A DNA stretch of 64,000 nt from Saprospiraceae bacterium (GCA_041392805.1 JAWKLJ010000001.1:1984001-2048000), one strand, 5' to 3'. Shown: positions 37,301 through 44,276, counted from the first letter of the stretch. Notes: generated from the sequence alone by a model not told the origin. Program-made: numbers and translations.

Positions 37301-39039
37301 GGGCCAGTCGAGGTATTTCCGCCACCTAATATTAACTGTGGAAGGCTACAACTCAATTCGCCAGGCAGCCCAGCGTCAGCAATTGGAGCCTCCCTGTCTT
37401 CATAAACGATAATGGTGTCTTTCATCACACAGGAAGTCCCATTTTCACTTCTGCTGATCGTCAATACGACCGTATAAGCCACTGTTATGGTCAACAACGG
37501 CGAGCCCCCCAGGGTATTACCATTCAAATCTTGCCAATTAAAGCCAATGCCTCCGACAGGTGTGGAGGCCGAGGCATCCAAGGTTATCCCATTATTATAA
37601 CAGGTAATGGTATCGGGAACAGGGATATTGATTTGCAGGTCCAAAACCCTTAGATTGAGGTTGACGATACTATCACAATTACGCGAAGAAAGCAATTGTA
37701 CCTGGTAAATGCCCGTTTCAGTAAATAAACTATCGCCTACCGCAAAGGCTTCTCCCGGACAAATCAGCTCAGTTAAATTGGTAATAAGTGGTTGCAATAC
37801 TTCTAAAGATAAGTTGACAATACTGTCGCAACCAAAGGCAGTTTGTAAGGTATCGGTGTAATTTCCTTGTATCATATAGGCCGTATTCCCCACCAGAAAA
37901 GAGTCCCCTTCGCAGATGGTTCTATTCAGGTTTTCTACAATCGTTGTTACCACCGACAAATCCAGGTCAACAATGCTATCGCAGCCCGCAAAGCTTTGTA
38001 AATCAATCACGTAATGGCCTTGATCGTGGATGATGCTATCTCCTACCATGATACTATCACCCTCACAAATCCGCTCTATCAAAAAGGTAGTATCTGGGGG
38101 GGCTTCGATCTGGATATTGATACAATTATCACTTAGATTTCCGCAAAAGAGTGGAAAAAAGCTATTGAGGTTACGATTTAGGCTATCAATGGTCAATGCC
38201 CCAATCGTAAGGGAGAGGCTATCGACCTGAGTAGCGCGATAAGACAAGCCACAGATTTGATAATGTCCCGCAGGAAAAGCTTGAAAATCTGGCATGGTGT
38301 CAAAACCTATGACTACGCTATCCTTGGCCAGCAAATAGGTGTAGTCGTATTCAGCGGTATCGGCCACCCCAGCACTAAAAAACGGATCGGGATCAATCAA
38401 CAGAGAGCTATCTCCTTCACAGGCTAAAACATTTGGTGCTCGCAGCTCCCCTCCTATGCCAAAGCAACAGTCCACCCCTCGGCTATCACAAAAAATGAGT
38501 CGGGCGAAGAGTATCGCACCGCTATTAAAAGGAGATGGACTATTCTTATAGTTAAAGGTCCAAACGCCATTTACAGCTCCGGTAGTGAAGTTTTCCAAAT
38601 TGCCATTAAAGGGGTAATAAGCACCTGTATACAAAAAACCAGCGCCAAAATCGCTGGCTTGGTCATTATCCCAACGATCGAGGAAGCTGCTATCAGGCAT
38701 GGCTGGTTCGGTAGAAGGGATAAAGGAAATATCCCAGGTAGTGCTGATAGTGGTGCCAAATTGCCCCGTATTGGGTCCTATTAATTGCACGGTCTGTCCC
38801 CCTGGCGAAGTCAATGACAGTTCAAAATATTCGACAAAAGTGTGTTTAAACTTCAACTCAATCCCACAAAGGCCTTGGGCAGGATCAGCAAGGTTATCAT
38901 TTACAAAATCCGCTATATTAAGGGAAAAACTTCCATTTGTATCTGGATCAATAAAAACAGTATCGGTTAAGCCACAGCTTTGTCCGACAGCCAGAAAAGG
39001 AAGCGTTATGATATGCCACAAGATTAATATACGTCGCAT
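31354..39039 (-). CDS. Giant SprB-like T9SS-secreted repeat protein
   Basis: A 2561-residue secreted protein. Signal peptide (MRRILILWHIITLPFLAVGQ), then a P-domain-like beta region (~residues 20-185, ending VNGVWTFNYKNS). About three ICEGDS...GCDSIVNL units follow in the range ~320-470. Then some 22 Ig/PKD-like repeats of ~80-90 residues, each with a conserved Cys after the first strand (LTCAVPSITLGGGN type) and a second in the final GC turn. The tail has a beta-sandwich and the gliding-motility C-terminal domain (TVFSPDENGNNDSF, FQIFDRWGNKVFD, GWDGNFNGQPM), which is a T9SS type B sorting signal. It is probably displayed on the cell surface as an adhesin for attachment or gliding. Start at ATG 39039; no frameshift. 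Confidence 0.93.
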   Translation of the reverse strand: MRRILILWHIITLPFLAVGQSCGLTDTVFIDPDTNGSFSLNIADFVNDNLADPAQGLCGIELKFKHTFVEYFELSLTSPGGQTVQLIGPNTGQFGTTISTTWDISFIPSTEPAMPDSSFLDRWDNDQASDFGAGFLYTGAYYPFNGNLENFTTGAVNGVWTFNYKNSPSPFNSGAILFARLIFCDSRGVDCCFGIGGELRAPNVLACEGDSSLLIDPDPFFSAGVADTAEYDYTYLLAKDSVVIGFDTMPDFQAFPAGHYQICGLSYRATQVDSLSLTIGALTIDSLNRNLNSFFPLFCGNLSDNCINIQIEAPPDTTFLIERICEGDSIMVGDSIIHDQGHYVIDLQSFAGCDSIVDLDLSVVTTIVENLNRTICEGDSFLVGNTAYMIQGNYTDTLQTAFGCDSIVNLSLEVLQPLITNLTELICPGEAFAVGDSLFTETGIYQVQLLSSRNCDSIVNLNLRVLDLQINIPVPDTITCYNNGITLDASASTPVGGIGFNWQDLNGNTLGGSPLLTITVAYTVVLTISRSENGTSCVMKDTIIVYEDREAPIADAGLPGELSCSLPQLILGGGNTSTGPEFTYLWETTDGQIIGANTEIQSEINAPGTYRLRVTNSRNGCETIDEVFIGTDNALPIADAGPDTLLTCAVPSITLGGGNTSTGPAFIYVWLNTSGTAIGGAISPTLVVTEPGLYTLVVTNILNGCIITSTVTVGQDIIPPNVAITPPDLLNCAQTTLVLDASAADQGANFDLLWQASNGGNIQDGQGTPTPTIDATGTYELQITNLSTGCQNAASIVVQDTLNNIVAEVLPPATLTCEDPSINLSIGNATVGPDIQYFWTSSQGHFVSPPIGSNVEVDAPGNYTLIVVDTFTQCADTVTVVVNQDVGFPVAEAGDGFTITCALTEDTLTSQGSSVGPDFSYLWQGPCIQTDPNAEQISVNCPGTYYLEIRNTSNQCVSIDSVVVNAELEIPLAAISEPDTLTCRFPQITLDGGPSSSSGGLAFRWDGPGILADENTPQPTVNQIGTYRLMVTDLVSLCTDTMSIDVVNAIDLPLVDLGADTSITCDNPTLTLGGGSNSAGPAFRYRWVALAGSLPAQNTSPTLTVDDAGIFRLIIENNLSGCRDSSTLVVSRADALPFVNAGDNQVFFCDTDSILLFGNTNIDPANATIQWSGPCLPGTTDSLMTTIECPGDYILTVENNLTGCVNRDTLQVTLSNLVPLAVLPDTMMISCETGQAILDGSASTFGVYEWRFNGALLPSSNNIIGANQVGRYTLTVTNLDGSCSDMASVEVLEDCGPQIVILPPDRLNCMVSSIIIDASNSTQGDNITFEWITPDAACLLSGEASPIIEVTCGGEYQLVLTNTEVMLSDTQSVFVLMDTIAPMAEAGVVDTITCTIPTVELNGSGSSQGVNMVYEWSNLNTAEIIGTDIIEFVGSPGTYILQVKDTSNFCTDQDIVQIRIDENVPQINFGNQLFPCDQTTFDLESIITPPGNNYQYEWTGPGIVAGADQATVRINALGTYRLSLVDVVNGCIDVDSVLIEEQDCIPCIQLLGPDTLAINCLVDTLDINAAFCDECIDCVVQWSTIGGNIIGEADSLGLRVDASGTYILSVTDLAGFTSTLEVVVLDQTLPPLADGGPDRFLSCDSLQVTLGSNASTQGPSIQYQWLNEIGQTIGQNLFLPIAQPGTFTFEVVDNLTGCRATDVVVVSQSDIPPIAEAGPNQTLTCQSDLVVLNGSGSATGGNIRYQWRANLNVGCLEGASTTNPIATCPGLYFLQVTDVQSGCISVDSVLVELSNDLPVLEPIPDTALSCGDTLLILNGALPPQGNFSFQWCQLSNNNQPIFNTCEAVLDYQVRTPGRYRFSVQDTNNGCVSRYIVNVNADTIAPNVEAGQTETLVCTEPSMQLTGLADALNRTYQWSALNGSQIDDANTLTPTIFSPDTFVLAVTNTLNQCTATDTLVILRDANAPIADAGPDASLNCNQEDLQLNGVVSTNSGQSSFSWSTNDGNFLSSTNQLNPRVNKAGVYYLTVSDPLNQCMSVDSVLIINDISTPLAQIAGLDTLMFDCENTRLTLDATASTAIDGHSLTFQWTALSSGQVIGDPNSPIVMAEGVGNYRLLVIDQENSCQDTLRFSLGGDFKIPVITIAPIPELNCNRNSVLLDATASANPGLVISWTDGNGNNLSANSPTLSVSQAGKYTIRIVDETNGCEQTRDLNVLGDTIRPIVSIAPAESLDCANSSVTLTGNSPNNGPNFVYQWRRQDGTLLDAGGALKIEVASAGTYLLSVKNTRNGCEASDSVLVEALSRAIVGTALQVLAPGCSGRMSGRIQVDSILGGTGPFLFALNGTAFSANSRFDELPPGTYQLKVEDALGCTWEETVIVPEEQGITVDLGPDLEIKFGAQVLLEAITNASNIASITWLPAEGDTLANPLQQLVTPTHSNKYAVTIIDEQGCQATDEIIILVLERKRFYGPTVFSPDENGNNDSFTLFGGNDIKEIRSFQIFDRWGNKVFDRQRFQPNDPSLGWDGNFNGQPMNAAVYVYYAEIEYIDGRIEQVKGDVTLIR

Positions 39040-39105
39040 AAGGATCGTACCGACAGTTTTTGGGATATTTAATTTCAGAACGACAAAGGTTGCTTAATCT
39101 TTATA

Positions 39106-39113
39106 CAAAGGTA
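39106..39113 (-). promoter_or_regulatory. Candidate -7 element of the giant adhesin gene
   Basis: On the minus strand this reads TACCTTTG, an exact TAnnTTTG match about 67 bp before the ATG at 39039. No clear -33 element is visible. Confidence 0.4.
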
Positions 39114-39229
39114 AACAATTAACGTGCCTAAGTCAGCATTATCTGCTATTTTCCTGACAGCTTTTGGTTAATAAAAAGTGAAAAAGCTTGTTGATATTGA
39201 CCTTTTTGTAATTATGGCGTTATCTATAT

Positions 39230-39394
39230 TTAGGAATGAGTTCCAAATAAAATATACATCTTGACTTGTTCTTTTCCCCTCTGGCCGCGTTGAAAAAAGA
39301 TTCGCGTAACTAGGCTATGCTCATTTTTTTCGCCTTGCCAGAGGGCAAAACTCCTTCGTCAATCTTGTATACCTTATTTAAACCTCATTCCTTA
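39230..39394. repeat. MITE-like palindromic element, family B
   Basis: The left end (39230, aggaatgagttccaaataaa...atacatcttgac) and the right end (to 39394, gtcaatcttgtatacc...ctcattcctta) are imperfect inverted repeats of ~35 bp. An inner pair ccctctggc / gccagaggg adds a second stem. The 165-bp element has no coding capacity. The first 21 bp recur exactly at 25236. It ends 20 bp before the promoter of the gene at 39440. Confidence 0.75.
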
Positions 39395-39414
39395 GCATGC
39401 AAGTGCAGAATAAT

Positions 39415-39422
39415 TATCTTTG
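39415..39422 (+). promoter_or_regulatory. Candidate -7 element of the outer-membrane protein gene
   Basis: TATCTTTG, an exact TAnnTTTG match, 18 bp before the ATG at 39440. The -33 region would fall within the right end of the palindromic element at 39230-39394. Confidence 0.5.
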
Positions 39423-39439
39423 TTGAAAATAATCTAATT

Positions 39440-40054
39440 ATGAAAAAAGTTTTGCTTTTAGCTTTTTTAAGCACCGCTCTTATGATAGGCTTAAGCGAAG
39501 ATGCTTTTGGCCAACGTTCAGGTAAACGTTCCTCTACGGATGAATATTTTGATGAAAGTGGCGGCTTTCAGCATCGCTTATGGTATGGTAGCCATGTCAC
39601 CCTAGGATTTCAGGGAAATTCAATTAGCAGCACCTTTCAGGCTGGCTTGGCTCCGATGATAGGTTATAAGATATTTGATGCGCTATCTATTGGCCCAAGG
39701 GGCTCCCTACTTTATTACAATTACCGTCTTGATCAGGGTGCTGGTGTTGAAAAGTTGAGTACCAATGCCTGGTCTGTTGGCGGGTTTGTCCGGTTCCGGC
39801 CGGTAGAGACTTTTTTCGGTCAATTAGAGGCCAATCTGGTCAATGAACCCAATACGATTATATGGAATAATATTGAGCAAAAATTGGATGTTACGCGAAG
39901 AGAACGTTCAGCTATCAATATTGGTTTGGGGTATACGAGTACGGGTGGTGGACCGATTGCTTTTGAAGCTATTATTTTATACAATGTCAACCCGCCTAGC
40001 AACCAGCTCAGTTCTCCGCTGGATTATCGTTTTGGGTTGACTTATAATTTTTAA
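39440..40054 (+). CDS. Small outer-membrane beta-barrel-like protein
   Basis: A 204-residue protein with a signal peptide (MKKVLLLAFLSTALMIGLSE, cleavage near residue 25). The rest alternates polar and hydrophobic residues in strands such as WYGSHVTLGFQG, FQAGLAPMIGYKIF, LSIGPRGSLLYYNYRL and AINIGLGYTSTGG, ending in a terminal Phe (DYRFGLTYNF), the usual outer-membrane barrel signal. An eight-stranded barrel is likely. I know no specific family or function. I start at the ATG at 39440; upstream in-frame codons belong to the palindromic repeat. A GA-rich repeat field follows. Confidence 0.8.
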   Translation: MKKVLLLAFLSTALMIGLSEDAFGQRSGKRSSTDEYFDESGGFQHRLWYGSHVTLGFQGNSISSTFQAGLAPMIGYKIFDALSIGPRGSLLYYNYRLDQGAGVEKLSTNAWSVGGFVRFRPVETFFGQLEANLVNEPNTIIWNNIEQKLDVTRRERSAINIGLGYTSTGGGPIAFEAIILYNVNPPSNQLSSPLDYRFGLTYNF

Positions 40055-40071
40055 GAGGGCTTCTTTGTTTT

Positions 40072-40305
40072 TTTTTGGACGTGGAGGAGTGGAGGTCGCG
40101 GAGTTTTTTTTGGACGTGGAGGTAATGGAGGGCTTTGGATGGTGCTTCTTGTTTCTAGGGTTTTAGTTACGCGGAGTTACACAGAGGAGTGGAGGTCGCA
40201 GAGGTTTTTTTGGACGTGGAGGTATTGGAGGGGTGGAGGTATTGGAGAAAAGGTCTATTTCCTCTCCTCCATTGCCTCTAAACATCCAATAACTCCACGT
40301 CCAAA
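40072..40305. repeat. GA-rich degenerate repeat field
   Basis: Repeated forms of ttttggacgtggaggtattggagg occur at ~40075, 40110 and 40210, with a reverse-complement copy (aactccacgtccaaa) at ~40290. Related words lie at 110-153, 320-363 and 43261-43312. A segment agttacgcggagttacacagagg is embedded near 40165. Non-coding. Confidence 0.65.
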
Positions 40306-40344
40306 CACCTGCAATAAGCGGGGTAACCAATAAGCCCATGCTTG

Positions 40345-42774
40345 CTAAAAGGCCACCTTCATTCCCAGCAAGAAATTGGTTCCTGCCTGCGGATAAAATC
40401 CCTGATCCACGAATACCTCATTGCCATACTGGTAGCGATAAGACCAGGCATTGGCTTCATACAGTTCGTTGGTAATGTTTCGAAGAAGTAAATTCAGGCT
40501 TATTTCTTTCAGCCAGTTGGTCTGAATGGTATATTTTATGCTCACATCACTAAAAAAGTAAGGATCAAGTGTATTGCCTTCTCTGTCGCCACTATTGTCG
40601 ATATACTGGCGGCTGATATATTTGGCCATCAGGCCAAACTCCAGCTTTTGTTGCTTCTGCTGTAGTGCTTTCCAACTGAGTTGCGCACCTGTAATAATAG
40701 CGGGTGAAAAAGCCAGATTCGTATTTTTCCGCTGCACGGGCTGTTGACCTAACCAATTGAACGCCTCATCGTACTGGTCCAAGTATTCGGTAAAGGCTTT
40801 TACCTTGTTTTCACTCAAGGTGGCATTAACATCCAGCCATAATTGCTTGTTCAAGGCCAAAGCTCCTACCAATTCCAAACCTGCGCGAAAACTGTTATCG
40901 ACATTTACCCGAATGTATTCCCCCACATCATTGATCTGGCCATTTAGGACCAATTGGTCTTTGTAAGCCATATGATAGAAGTTAGCACCGAAGGCAGATT
41001 GTTTGTTGCGCCAGCGATAGCCCAACTCTGTATTATAGAGGCGTTCGGGTTTTGGGACCGCACTGATGGGGTTTTCGGTATAATCATTGCGATTGGGTTC
41101 GCGATTAGCTACAGCGAAAGAAAGGTATAATTCCGATTGTTTATTTACCTGGTACCACAAACCTGCTTTAGGGTTAAAAAATCCGAGTGCTGCCGATTGT
41201 TCTACCCTTTCCAGTTGATCATTAAACCCTAAAAAGCGATAATCTACTCGTCGGTATTGGAGGTCAAGGTAAGCATTTAAGCCCGCTGCCAGGGTATAAT
41301 TAAGCTTGCCATAGAGGTGGAAATCATGTTTTAGGGCATCGTTTTCATAGTAGCGGTCTCCCCATTCACTCTCAGAGGCAAACCGTGCCCAAATAACCTC
41401 TCCAAAATGCAAACCATCATATCTATTATAGCCACCTCCCAGGGTCGTTGTAATGCTTTTATCGTTCGTTTGGTGCTGCAAGGAGAAGGTGCCACCATAA
41501 AAGTCATTATCGAGCCACCGCCGTTGAATGAGGTCTGAATTACTGATGGTCGTCCCCCCCAATTCCAGGGGTGTAAGTTGGAAGGAAGCCATGTCCGCCT
41601 CCGCCTCATAGTTTTCAAAGTAGCCGCTCCCTTTGGTGTAGTGCAAAGCCATGCTCAATTGCCAATCCGACGACAATTCGCTATCGTACAGCAATTGATA
41701 ATGCGTTTGCCGATAATTATCTACTTCATTTTCATAGGGTTCTCCTTCTTTTGCCGTTCCCGCTGAATTAAAGGTCCTGGTTTTAGGGTCATCAATGAGG
41801 TCAGCAGGAATGCCATTCCAAGCTTGGTAGGTGATTTCATGGCCGGAAAACAAATTAAAGCGCAAGGAGCTTTTCTTACCAATATAGGCCCCCGACAAAT
41901 AATAGGCGTTCAGATCGGCCCATCCACGATCAATATAGCCATCGGATGTAATCCTGGAGAGGCGTCCATCCAGGGTAAATCTGTTGTTGAGCAAGCCAGA
42001 GCCAAAGGTTACATTGCGTTTGAAGGTGTTAAACGAGCCAGTTCCCAGATTGACGCTGCCATATGGCGTTTCATTGAGTTTAGCGGTATTAAGGTTGATG
42101 GTAGCGCCAAAGGCCCCGGCGCCATTGGTAGAGGTTCCGACCCCACGCTGAATCTGCACATCATTGGTAGAAGTGATAAAATCGGGTAAATCGACCCAGA
42201 AAGTGCCCTGTGATTCTGCGTCATTGAGCGGAATACCGTTGATGGTCACATTGATGCGGGTAGGGTCGGAGCCACGGATGCGAATGCCGGTGTAGCCGAT
42301 GCCCGTGCCTGCATCAGAGGTCACCACCGTTGAGGGGGTCCAGCGGAGCAAGTAGGGCACATCTTGGCCGAGGTTTCGCTTTTCCAAGGTTTCCTTGGTG
42401 ACATTGGTGTAGGTCATGGGGGTTTTTTCTCCAGCGCGGGTGGCGGTAATGGTCAAGCCTTCCAGGTTGAAGAAACGCTCCGACAATTGCAAATTCAGGT
42501 CCATATTTGGTTGATCGGGACCGACGATCAGCGGTTGTCGAAGGGATTGATAGCCGACATAGGTGAGGACCAGGGTGTAGGTTCCTGCGTCCACTCTATC
42601 GATCGTAAAGACGCCTTTTTCGTCTGTAAATCCACCTTGTTGGGTTTCTATAATCAAGACATTAGCCCCTACCAGCGGGGTACCTTGTGCATCCGTCAAG
42701 TTCCCCCGGATAGTCGTTTGTGTTTGTGCCCATAGACACAAAAACAGTAAGAAAAGCAGGTTTAAAAAACGCAT
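40345..42774 (-). CDS. TonB-dependent outer-membrane receptor, probable thiamine uptake
   Basis: An 809-residue TonB-dependent receptor. Signal peptide (residues 1-~20), a carboxypeptidase-like regulatory domain (TTIRGNLTDAQGTPLVGANVL, ~20-105), a plug domain (~115-230, with VTKETLEKRNLGQDVPYLL and IRIRGSDPTRINVTINGIPLND), and a 22-strand barrel ending in KVAF. It imports a scarce nutrient across the outer membrane with TonB energy. The mRNA leader carries a TPP riboswitch (43136-43210), which points to thiamine or a precursor as the ligand; in Bacteroidota, TPP-controlled receptors of this kind are known. A 216-bp palindromic element separates the aptamer from the start codon. Confidence 0.93.
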   Translation of the reverse strand: MRFLNLLFLLFLCLWAQTQTTIRGNLTDAQGTPLVGANVLIIETQQGGFTDEKGVFTIDRVDAGTYTLVLTYVGYQSLRQPLIVGPDQPNMDLNLQLSERFFNLEGLTITATRAGEKTPMTYTNVTKETLEKRNLGQDVPYLLRWTPSTVVTSDAGTGIGYTGIRIRGSDPTRINVTINGIPLNDAESQGTFWVDLPDFITSTNDVQIQRGVGTSTNGAGAFGATINLNTAKLNETPYGSVNLGTGSFNTFKRNVTFGSGLLNNRFTLDGRLSRITSDGYIDRGWADLNAYYLSGAYIGKKSSLRFNLFSGHEITYQAWNGIPADLIDDPKTRTFNSAGTAKEGEPYENEVDNYRQTHYQLLYDSELSSDWQLSMALHYTKGSGYFENYEAEADMASFQLTPLELGGTTISNSDLIQRRWLDNDFYGGTFSLQHQTNDKSITTTLGGGYNRYDGLHFGEVIWARFASESEWGDRYYENDALKHDFHLYGKLNYTLAAGLNAYLDLQYRRVDYRFLGFNDQLERVEQSAALGFFNPKAGLWYQVNKQSELYLSFAVANREPNRNDYTENPISAVPKPERLYNTELGYRWRNKQSAFGANFYHMAYKDQLVLNGQINDVGEYIRVNVDNSFRAGLELVGALALNKQLWLDVNATLSENKVKAFTEYLDQYDEAFNWLGQQPVQRKNTNLAFSPAIITGAQLSWKALQQKQQKLEFGLMAKYISRQYIDNSGDREGNTLDPYFFSDVSIKYTIQTNWLKEISLNLLLRNITNELYEANAWSYRYQYGNEVFVDQGFYPQAGTNFLLGMKVAF

Positions 42775-42884
42775 AGAAAGACATTAAAAAATGGCAAAAT
42801 AGCTACCCGAGGGGTGTGGATAGCACCTGAGTATCACCCATATAACCCAGAAATAACGGCGCTGCGTCCGGACTTCTACGTTAA

Positions 42885-43100
42885 GAGCATGTTTGGAGGT
42901 CACCCTTTATTCACGGCCTTTATAGTGATTTATGGTGTTCATGAATCTCCCAAGGTCGATTTGGGCCAAAAAATGTCTCTTTTTCGCTGATACTTCGTTG
43001 CTTTTTTTGTCCGTACCTAAGGGTATGCACTTCAAAAAGCGCCTCGTTTCATCAAAAAATTGCCACTTTTTACCTCCAAAAGCGACCTCCAAACATGCTC
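42885..43100. repeat. MITE-like element, family C, inside the riboswitch leader
   Basis: Terminal inverted repeats gagcatgtttggaggtc (42885-42901) and gacctccaaacatgctc (43084-43100) are perfect over 17 bp. The trinucleotide taa flanks both sides (42882-42884 and 43101-43103), as a possible target duplication. The interior has a 61-codon frame on the minus strand that resembles no known protein. No second copy is in the window. It lies between the TPP aptamer and the TonB receptor gene. Confidence 0.75.
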
Positions 43101-43135
43101 TAAGCGATACACCATTGAATGATGGAAATCAATCA

Positions 43136-43210
43136 CTCCCTTCCCGGCATTACCCGGGCAGGTTCAATGGGTATAATCTCAGCCTGTTAAGTAAGGCACC
43201 CCAAAAGAGA
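43136..43210 (-). promoter_or_regulatory. TPP riboswitch (THI element) aptamer
   Basis: Read on the minus strand, this contains the hallmarks of the thiamine pyrophosphate aptamer in order: ggggtgcc, ggctgagatta, tacccattgaacctg, gggtaatgccggg, and the closing aagggag that pairs with ctctttt at the 5' end (P1). It lies upstream of the TonB-dependent receptor, and a -7 element is 6-7 bp before P1. The optional P3a extension is absent. The switch is followed by a palindromic insertion before the gene, so its expression platform cannot be drawn with certainty. Confidence 0.93.
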
Positions 43211-43215
43211 TGGAG

Positions 43216-43223
43216 CAAAGGTA
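43216..43223 (-). promoter_or_regulatory. Promoter -7 element of the riboswitch transcript
   Basis: On the minus strand this reads TACCTTTG, an exact TAnnTTTG match. Transcription would begin at about 43211, just at the 5' side of the TPP aptamer, which supports both calls. No good -33 is seen. Confidence 0.55.
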
Positions 43224-43260
43224 TAGATTTAATTTTTTCTTTCCTAGGTTTTTTAGATAG

Positions 43261-43312
43261 CGATGGGTGGGGACGTGGAGTTATTGGAGGGAAAGAGGTA
43301 TTGGAGTTTTTT
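43261..43312. repeat. Short GA-rich repeat
   Basis: ggacgtggagttattggagg followed by gaggtattggagttttttt is the same family as the field at 40072-40305, and its complement occurs in 110-363. Non-coding. Confidence 0.55.
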
Positions 43313-43341
43313 TGACGGCCTTAAATAAAAAGTTTTTGATT

Positions 43342-43722
43342 GAAAACAGAGCTATATAGTTGGAGCTTTACAACAGCCAGGATGTGGCAGATCCCTAGCT
43401 GGAGCTCGTGGACCAGGGGCGCAGCGACATAAGAGGCATTGAAATTGCCATTGAAATTGGCATTGCCATTGAAAACAGAGCTATATAGTCGGAGCTCGTG
43501 GACCAGCGGCGCAGCGACATAGGAGGCATTGAAATTGCCATTGAAATTGGCATTGCCATTGAAAACAGAGCGATATAGCTGGAGCTATACAACAGCCAGG
43601 ATGTGGCAGATCCATAGCTGGAGCTCGTGGACCAGCGGCGCAGCGACATAGGAGGCATTGAAATTGCTATTGAAATTGGCATTGCCATTGAAAACAGAGC
43701 TATATAGTTGGAGCTATACAAG
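43342..43722. repeat. Tandem repeat of 129/90/129 bp units
   Basis: Units at 43342-43470 (129 bp), 43471-43560 (90 bp, lacking an internal 39 bp) and 43561-43689 (129 bp), then a partial unit to 43722. Each begins gaaaacagagctatatag, passes through agctggagctcgtggacc and gcgacataggaggcattg, and ends with attgaaattggcattgccatt. All unit lengths are multiples of three, so a 109-codon minus-strand frame stays open, but its low-complexity product looks incidental. Related sequence lies at 49300-49780 and 1-260. Confidence 0.85.
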
Positions 43723-43736
43723 ACAGGGAAATTGAT

Positions 43737-44276
43737 TCACATTTTGATGGTCATTGTCTTGTCTTCTTCGACTATCGCAATGGCTTTAGCTAAGCGTTGG
43801 GGGCCTTGGCCCGCTATGATTGCGTAGGGCAAATGTAACTGGTCTAATGCTGTTTGGTACAGGGCGAAAAGGGCTTCCCTGTGGATGATGTCGGCATGTT
43901 CCCGCAGTGGGTCGGCTTCCCAGGGGAGATCGGGGCTACAGAGGAGGTAGAGGTGAGCGGGATTTTTTAAGAGTTGTTGCTTGATCCAGGGATGAGAACG
44001 GCCATATTTATACAAGCCCCAGACGTGAATGACAAGCAAGGAGGTGTCGCAAAAAAGGAGTGGGGGTTTGGCCTGTGCCTTTTCTATTTCTCTCTGGAGC
44101 TGGCCACGAGCGATGTCGATTAAATCTGCTTCCAGATAGGGCCGGTTTAAGTTTTCAAGAAAAAAACGGGCATATTCGGGTAGCCAATCTGCTTGAAAAT
44201 GATTAGCCAATTGTTGGGTTAAAACAGTTTTACCACTAGATTCCGGGCCTGTAAGGACAATCTTCCTCATCATCAT
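43737..44276 (-). CDS. NadR-like ATP-binding kinase
   Basis: A ~179-residue P-loop protein resembling the ribosylnicotinamide-kinase half of NadR. Walker A is in KIVLTGPESSGKTVLTQQL, followed by WLPEYARFFLENLNRPY, and then LLFCDTSLLVIHVWGLYKYG, which is the Walker B/substrate region of the family. LYLLCSPDLPWEADPLREH lies in the lid region. It lacks the adenylyltransferase and helix-turn-helix domains of full NadR. It may phosphorylate nicotinamide riboside or another vitamin-like nucleoside. It lies upstream of the TPP riboswitch, so it is not under that control. The first codons are ambiguous; I use the ATG at 44276 (others at 44273 and 44270). Confidence 0.85.
   Translation of the reverse strand: MMMRKIVLTGPESSGKTVLTQQLANHFQADWLPEYARFFLENLNRPYLEADLIDIARGQLQREIEKAQAKPPLLFCDTSLLVIHVWGLYKYGRSHPWIKQQLLKNPAHLYLLCSPDLPWEADPLREHADIIHREALFALYQTALDQLHLPYAIIAGQGPQRLAKAIAIVEEDKTMTIKM

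Noticed and set aside
31354..39039. Numerous plus-strand ORFs of 60-134 codons opposite the giant adhesin gene (e.g. 33187-33591, 34393-34785)
   Set aside because: They are antisense shadows of a repeat-rich gene: composition follows the complementary strand, they have no domains, and they are not mutually arranged as genes.
42907..43092. 61-codon minus-strand ORF inside the family C palindromic element
   Set aside because: It lies wholly within a terminal-inverted-repeat element, matches no transposase, and its ends are part of the repeats; treated as incidental.
43342..43722. Possible CRISPR-like or other regular array
   Set aside because: Units of 90-129 bp follow each other without unique spacers, and no cas genes are nearby.
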